Below are positions 61,466-64,000 of a stretch of DNA of 64,000 nucleotides, one piece after another; the stretch's first letter is position 1, and each line of letters opens with the position of its first letter. This stretch comes from Burkholderiales bacterium. Its GTDB lineage: Bacteria; Pseudomonadota; Gammaproteobacteria; Burkholderiales; Thiobacteraceae. The notes beneath the pieces were generated by a model that saw only the letters and a list, made by a program, of their open reading frames with translations, was not told where the DNA came from and did not search any database. Where the stretch lies: assembly GCA_023511995.1 (NCBI GenBank), contig JAIMAL010000006.1, positions 60,417 through 124,416 on the forward strand. Reading direction: 5' to 3'. Both the position numbers and the translations under genes were made by a program.

Positions 61466-62440
61466 CTACGGGGTCCGGCCGGACGAAGCCAGCCCCCGAA
61501 GTGCGGCCGCCTCCTCGCGGGTGAGGGCGTCGAGCCATTCCTCGAGGTGGTCTTCCAGGATGAAATGCCGCAGGACCCACTCCCGCAGCCGGTCGCCCTC
61601 CGCCGCCGCCGCATCCAGGTCATGCACCCGTTCGCGGATGGCTTCGATCCAGGCCCCCGGCTCATTGGGCACCCGCTTCACCGGCGCATTCTGGTAAGGG
61701 TAGATGTCGGTGCAGACCACGGGCCAACCCAGGATGCCGTATTCCAGCAGTCTCAGGTTGCTCTTCGCCTCGTTGAAGGCATTGAGGGCGAGAGGGGCGA
61801 CGGCGAGATCCAGGTTCAGGCTGGCCAGCTTGGCCGGATAGTCGTAGAAGGAGACCACGAAATCGTGGAACTCCCGCACGAAGGGGCGCAGCTCCTCCGG
61901 GCACATGCCGAAAAACACCCAGTCCACCTCGCTTGCTGTGGCCTTCACCACTTCCACGATGATGGCCAGGTCCCCTGCGTGTTGCTGCGCCCCCGCCCAG
62001 CCCACCCGCGGCCGCGGCCCCTGCCGCCGGCGGGACACCAGCCCCCCCCAGATAGCCCGCTCCAGGCGATTGGGCACCACCCGCACATCGTCATTCAAAG
62101 GCCGGCAGAGCTCGGCGATGGGCTCGGTGCTGACCACCACGCGGTGGCAGAGGGAGAGGGCCTTGCGCAGCCGTGAGCGCATGTCGCGGGGGGTGTGGCG
62201 GAAGAAGGGATTTTCCCGGGGAAGCTGCGTCACCAGGTCATCCAGGGCATAGACGAGCAGGACGTCCCGGTTGAACTCCCGGTAGAGCCCCATGGCCTCC
62301 AGGTTAGCCTCCCCCGCCGCGGCATGGAGCACCAGCGTATCCGGCTGGGCGCGCGCGAGCTCCACCGGCGTGAGGAGACGGGTCTCAAACATCTTGGGCG
62401 CAAGGACCACGTCGCCATGGGCGAGCCCCGCCCGGCTCAA
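61466..62440 (-). CDS. glycosyltransferase, truncated at an assembly junction
   Basis: The C-terminal ~325 residues of a GT-B-like glycosyltransferase next to flagellin. Recognisable parts are PDTLVLHAAAGEANLEAM, RVVVSTEPIAELCRPL, RPRVGWAGAQQHAGDLAI and LAVAPLALNAFNEAKSNLRLLEYG, the donor-binding helix, then a C-terminal tail. Position suggests flagellin or surface glycan glycosylation, which is inference. Upstream of about 62,440 the frame stays open but encodes Arg/Ser-rich nonsense antisense to a foreign gene, so the native N-terminus is missing. Confidence 0.8.
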   Translation of the reverse strand: MSRAGLAHGDVVLAPKMFETRLLTPVELARAQPDTLVLHAAAGEANLEAMGLYREFNRDVLLVYALDDLVTQLPRENPFFRHTPRDMRSRLRKALSLCHRVVVSTEPIAELCRPLNDDVRVVPNRLERAIWGGLVSRRRQGPRPRVGWAGAQQHAGDLAIIVEVVKATASEVDWVFFGMCPEELRPFVREFHDFVVSFYDYPAKLASLNLDLAVAPLALNAFNEAKSNLRLLEYGILGWPVVCTDIYPYQNAPVKRVPNEPGAWIEAIRERVHDLDAAAAEGDRLREWVLRHFILEDHLEEWLDALTREEAAALRGLASSGRTP

Positions 62441-62968
62441 GGCGCGCTCGCCTTGGTGTGCGGCGGAGTTTTGCTGTGCGGCGGATGTTTCTCGGCGAGT
62501 AGGCCCGCCCCCAGCCTTGGTAGAGTGACGCTGGCGCACCCCGTAGCGCCGCGCGTGACGGAGGTTGCGCTGACCGACGCGCCGGAAATTCCTCATGATG
62601 CCAGCGACCCCATTCCCGAGCTGATCCTTCCACGAAAAGGCCCCGCGAGACCGCGCGTGCCGGTTGCACCGGTGAAGGAGCCCGTTGTGGCAGCAGAGAA
62701 TCCGGAGCCCATCATTGCGCCGGAATTGAGCGACGAGCAACTTTCGGGAGCAAAAACGGCCATTGAGCAGAGCTTGAGCGTGGCAGAACACAATCTGAGC
62801 CTGACGAAGGCCATGACTTTAAGCCCCGCGCAGCAGGACCTGGTTTCGAAGATTCTGGGTTTCCAAGACAGTGCGCGGGAAGCGATGAAGAATAACGACT
62901 GGCAGCGCGCGCGGATTCAGGCGAAAAAAGCCGAAGTGCTGTCGCAGGAATTCGCCCCAAAGCAGTAG
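62441..62968 (+). CDS. foreign lipoprotein-like hypothetical, start missing
   Basis: About 175 residues ending at TAG 62968. It opens in the core of a lipoprotein signal (ALALVCGGVLLCGGC with the lipobox Cys) but has no proper start: the in-frame codons upstream are the antisense of the glycosyltransferase. A Pro/Val-rich linker leads to a helical domain (LSDEQLSGAKTAIEQSLSVAEHNLS; NNDWQRARIQAKKAEVLSQEF). I recall similar proteins beside thiO in Acidobacteria, not verified. Codon use and lower GC differ from the left side. Confidence 0.6.
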   Translation, partial: GALALVCGGVLLCGGCFSASRPAPSLGRVTLAHPVAPRVTEVALTDAPEIPHDASDPIPELILPRKGPARPRVPVAPVKEPVVAAENPEPIIAPELSDEQLSGAKTAIEQSLSVAEHNLSLTKAMTLSPAQQDLVSKILGFQDSAREAMKNNDWQRARIQAKKAEVLSQEFAPKQ

Positions 62969-63052
62969 GTTCCCTCAACAGGAAAATCCCCGGCGGCCGG
63001 AATTGTTTGGCGGTCACAAAACGCGCGGCGGGCCTTGCGCTAGAATAACGGC

Positions 63053-63545
63053 ATGAAAACTTATGACGCGGTTGTGGCCGGCGGTGGCCTAATTGGCGCT
63101 TCCATTGCCCTGGAATTGACTTCCGCGGGTTTGCAAGTGGGCGTGTTTGACGCGCAGAAGCCAGGGCGGGAAGCGTCGTGGGCCAGCGCGGGCATGATTT
63201 CGCCTTCGCCGGAAAGCGCGGAGCTGGCTTGCGTGCTCCCTTTGAGCATGGCCAGCGTGCGGGCGTATCCGGAATTTATTCACCGTGTCGAGGACTTGTC
63301 CGGAAAAAATGTGGGCTACCGCAAGGAAGGGGCGCTCGATATTTTTCTGGCGGAAGTCTCCCAGGAAGAAATCGCCGAAATATTAGAGGAGCATCGCCGG
63401 ACAGGCCTTACCGCCGAACTGGTGAGCAGCGAGCAGGCCTGCGAACTGGAGCCGGCGATCACCGCTGAAATTCGCGCGGGGATTGTGCGGCACGACGAAG
63501 CGTCACTCGACAACCGCATTTTTACCGAAGCGACGCTGGAAGCGG
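63053..63545 (+). pseudogene. thiO: glycine oxidase ThiO, N-terminal half only (chimeric ORF)
   Basis: The first ~164 residues match a glycine oxidase-type FAD enzyme: YDAVVAGGGLIGASIALELT with the dinucleotide fold, REASWASAGMISP, and SSEQACELEPAI. ThiO supplies dehydroglycine for thiamine thiazole synthesis. A full enzyme is about 370 residues; here the FAD- and substrate-binding C-terminal half is absent and the frame continues into an unrelated domain. It is 84 nt after the lipoprotein-like gene, probably its natural neighbour in the source genome. Confidence 0.8.
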
Positions 63546-63970
63546 TCATTACCGGCACGTACGACTTGCAACTGACGACTTCCGACGAGCGCCTCAGCAC
63601 GAGCCTTACGGCCGGCGGCACGCGCAACCTGGAACTGGTCGTGAAGAACACCGGCACGTCCGACCTCAGCAACGTCAGCCTGACGGCGACGACGCCGACC
63701 GATTGGGAAGTGACGTTCGAGCCGGCCAAAATCGCCAACCTCGCGCCCGGCGCTTCGACGCAAGTGACGGCCACGATCAAGGCCGACAAAAATGCGATCG
63801 CCGGCGATTATATCGTATCCATGACGTCCAAGACCGCGGAGAAATCGGCTGACGCCACGCTGCGGATGACCGTGAAAACGTCCGTGCTGTGGGGCTGGAT
63901 CGGCATTCTGATCATCATTGCCGTTATCGGCGGCGTGTATTACTTGTTCCGCACGTACGGGAGGCGATAA
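63546..63970 (+). pseudogene. NEW3-domain membrane protein, C-terminal part only (chimeric ORF)
   Basis: About 140 residues ending at TAA 63970: a beta-sandwich NEW3 (alpha-galactosidase-associated) domain (GGTRNLELVVKNTGTSDLSNV, APGASTQVTATIKAD) and a C-terminal membrane helix (VLWGWIGILIIIAVIGGVYYLF) with a short basic tail. Such proteins are encoded beside ABC transporter ATPases in Paenibacillus-like Firmicutes. The N-terminal signal peptide and earlier domains are missing because the frame is joined to thiO. Confidence 0.75.
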
Positions 63971-63972
63971 CC

Positions 63973-64000
63973 GTGGCCGCTGATCATAACGGCACTGCGG
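63973..64000 (+). CDS. start of a gene cut by the window edge (possibly ABC transporter ATPase)
   Basis: A GTG with Shine-Dalgarno GGGAGG 8 nt upstream opens 2 nt after the NEW3 stop and runs to the window end (MAADHNGTA). Only nine codons are visible. Genes in this position after NEW3-domain proteins usually encode an ABC ATP-binding protein, but identity cannot be read from the sequence. Confidence 0.4.

Noticed and set aside
63053..63970. Novel ThiO-NEW3 fusion protein
   Set aside because: Both parts are truncated in mid-domain, phyla appear mismatched and a second break lies 1.1 kb away; a chimeric assembly explains it better.

Overview
The first ~62.4 kb is a contiguous, GC-rich piece of a betaproteobacterial chromosome (Nitrosomonadales, Hydrogenophilales or Rhodocyclales style). 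Gene order, not one marker, supports this: pgsA with a tRNA-Gly-Cys-Leu cluster, rpoE-rseA-rseB-rseC, lepA-lepB-DUF4845-rnc-era-recO-pdxJ-acpS-nagZ, an sdhCDAB-sdhE-ygfX block, and rpsB-tsf-pyrH-frr-uppS-cdsA-dxr-rseP-bamA-skp-lpxD-fabZ-lpxA-lpxB-rnhB. The cell is Gram-negative (lipid A and BAM genes), flagellated and respiring. A dif-like XerCD site lies at the left edge (33-60). About 61 of 69 recognisable genes lie on the minus strand, as expected if forks travel leftward to a terminus there.

Layout. 1-1005: dif, a doubtful small gene and three tRNAs. 1045-15615: one long minus-strand run covering phospholipid synthesis, UvrC, a family 5 uracil-DNA glycosylase, a CDF metal exporter, NagZ, the recO/era/rnc/lep/lepA set and the sigma-E module. 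15834-22745: nadB (+), ygfX-sdhE-sdhBADC (-), ygfZ (+), ftsB (-). 22866-26737: eno, kdsA, pyrG. 27114-29131: feoAB behind a candidate Fur box. 29158-35911: ppsA and its regulator ppsR, an rRNA methyltransferase, a membrane pentapeptide-repeat protein, a SenB-like selenosugar synthase and a membrane methyltransferase. 35889-37680: motBA. 37792-51868: the envelope/translation superoperon. 52329-55783: map and glnD (+). 55812-61333: a late flagellar cluster ending in flagellin behind a sigma-28 promoter. 61466-62440: a truncated glycosyltransferase.

The last ~1.56 kb does not belong with the rest. Near 62,440 the glycosyltransferase is cut and a foreign lipoprotein begins without its start. Then comes the N-terminal half of a glycine oxidase (ThiO), which changes in frame near 63,545 into the C-terminal part of a Firmicutes-type NEW3-domain membrane protein. 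I read this as two assembly junctions, not a new fusion gene.

I found no convincing undescribed system. The items most worth a second look are the chimeric right end, the dif site, the orphan senB, the GYF-like/TM/pentapeptide protein, and several regulatory hairpins and promoters.
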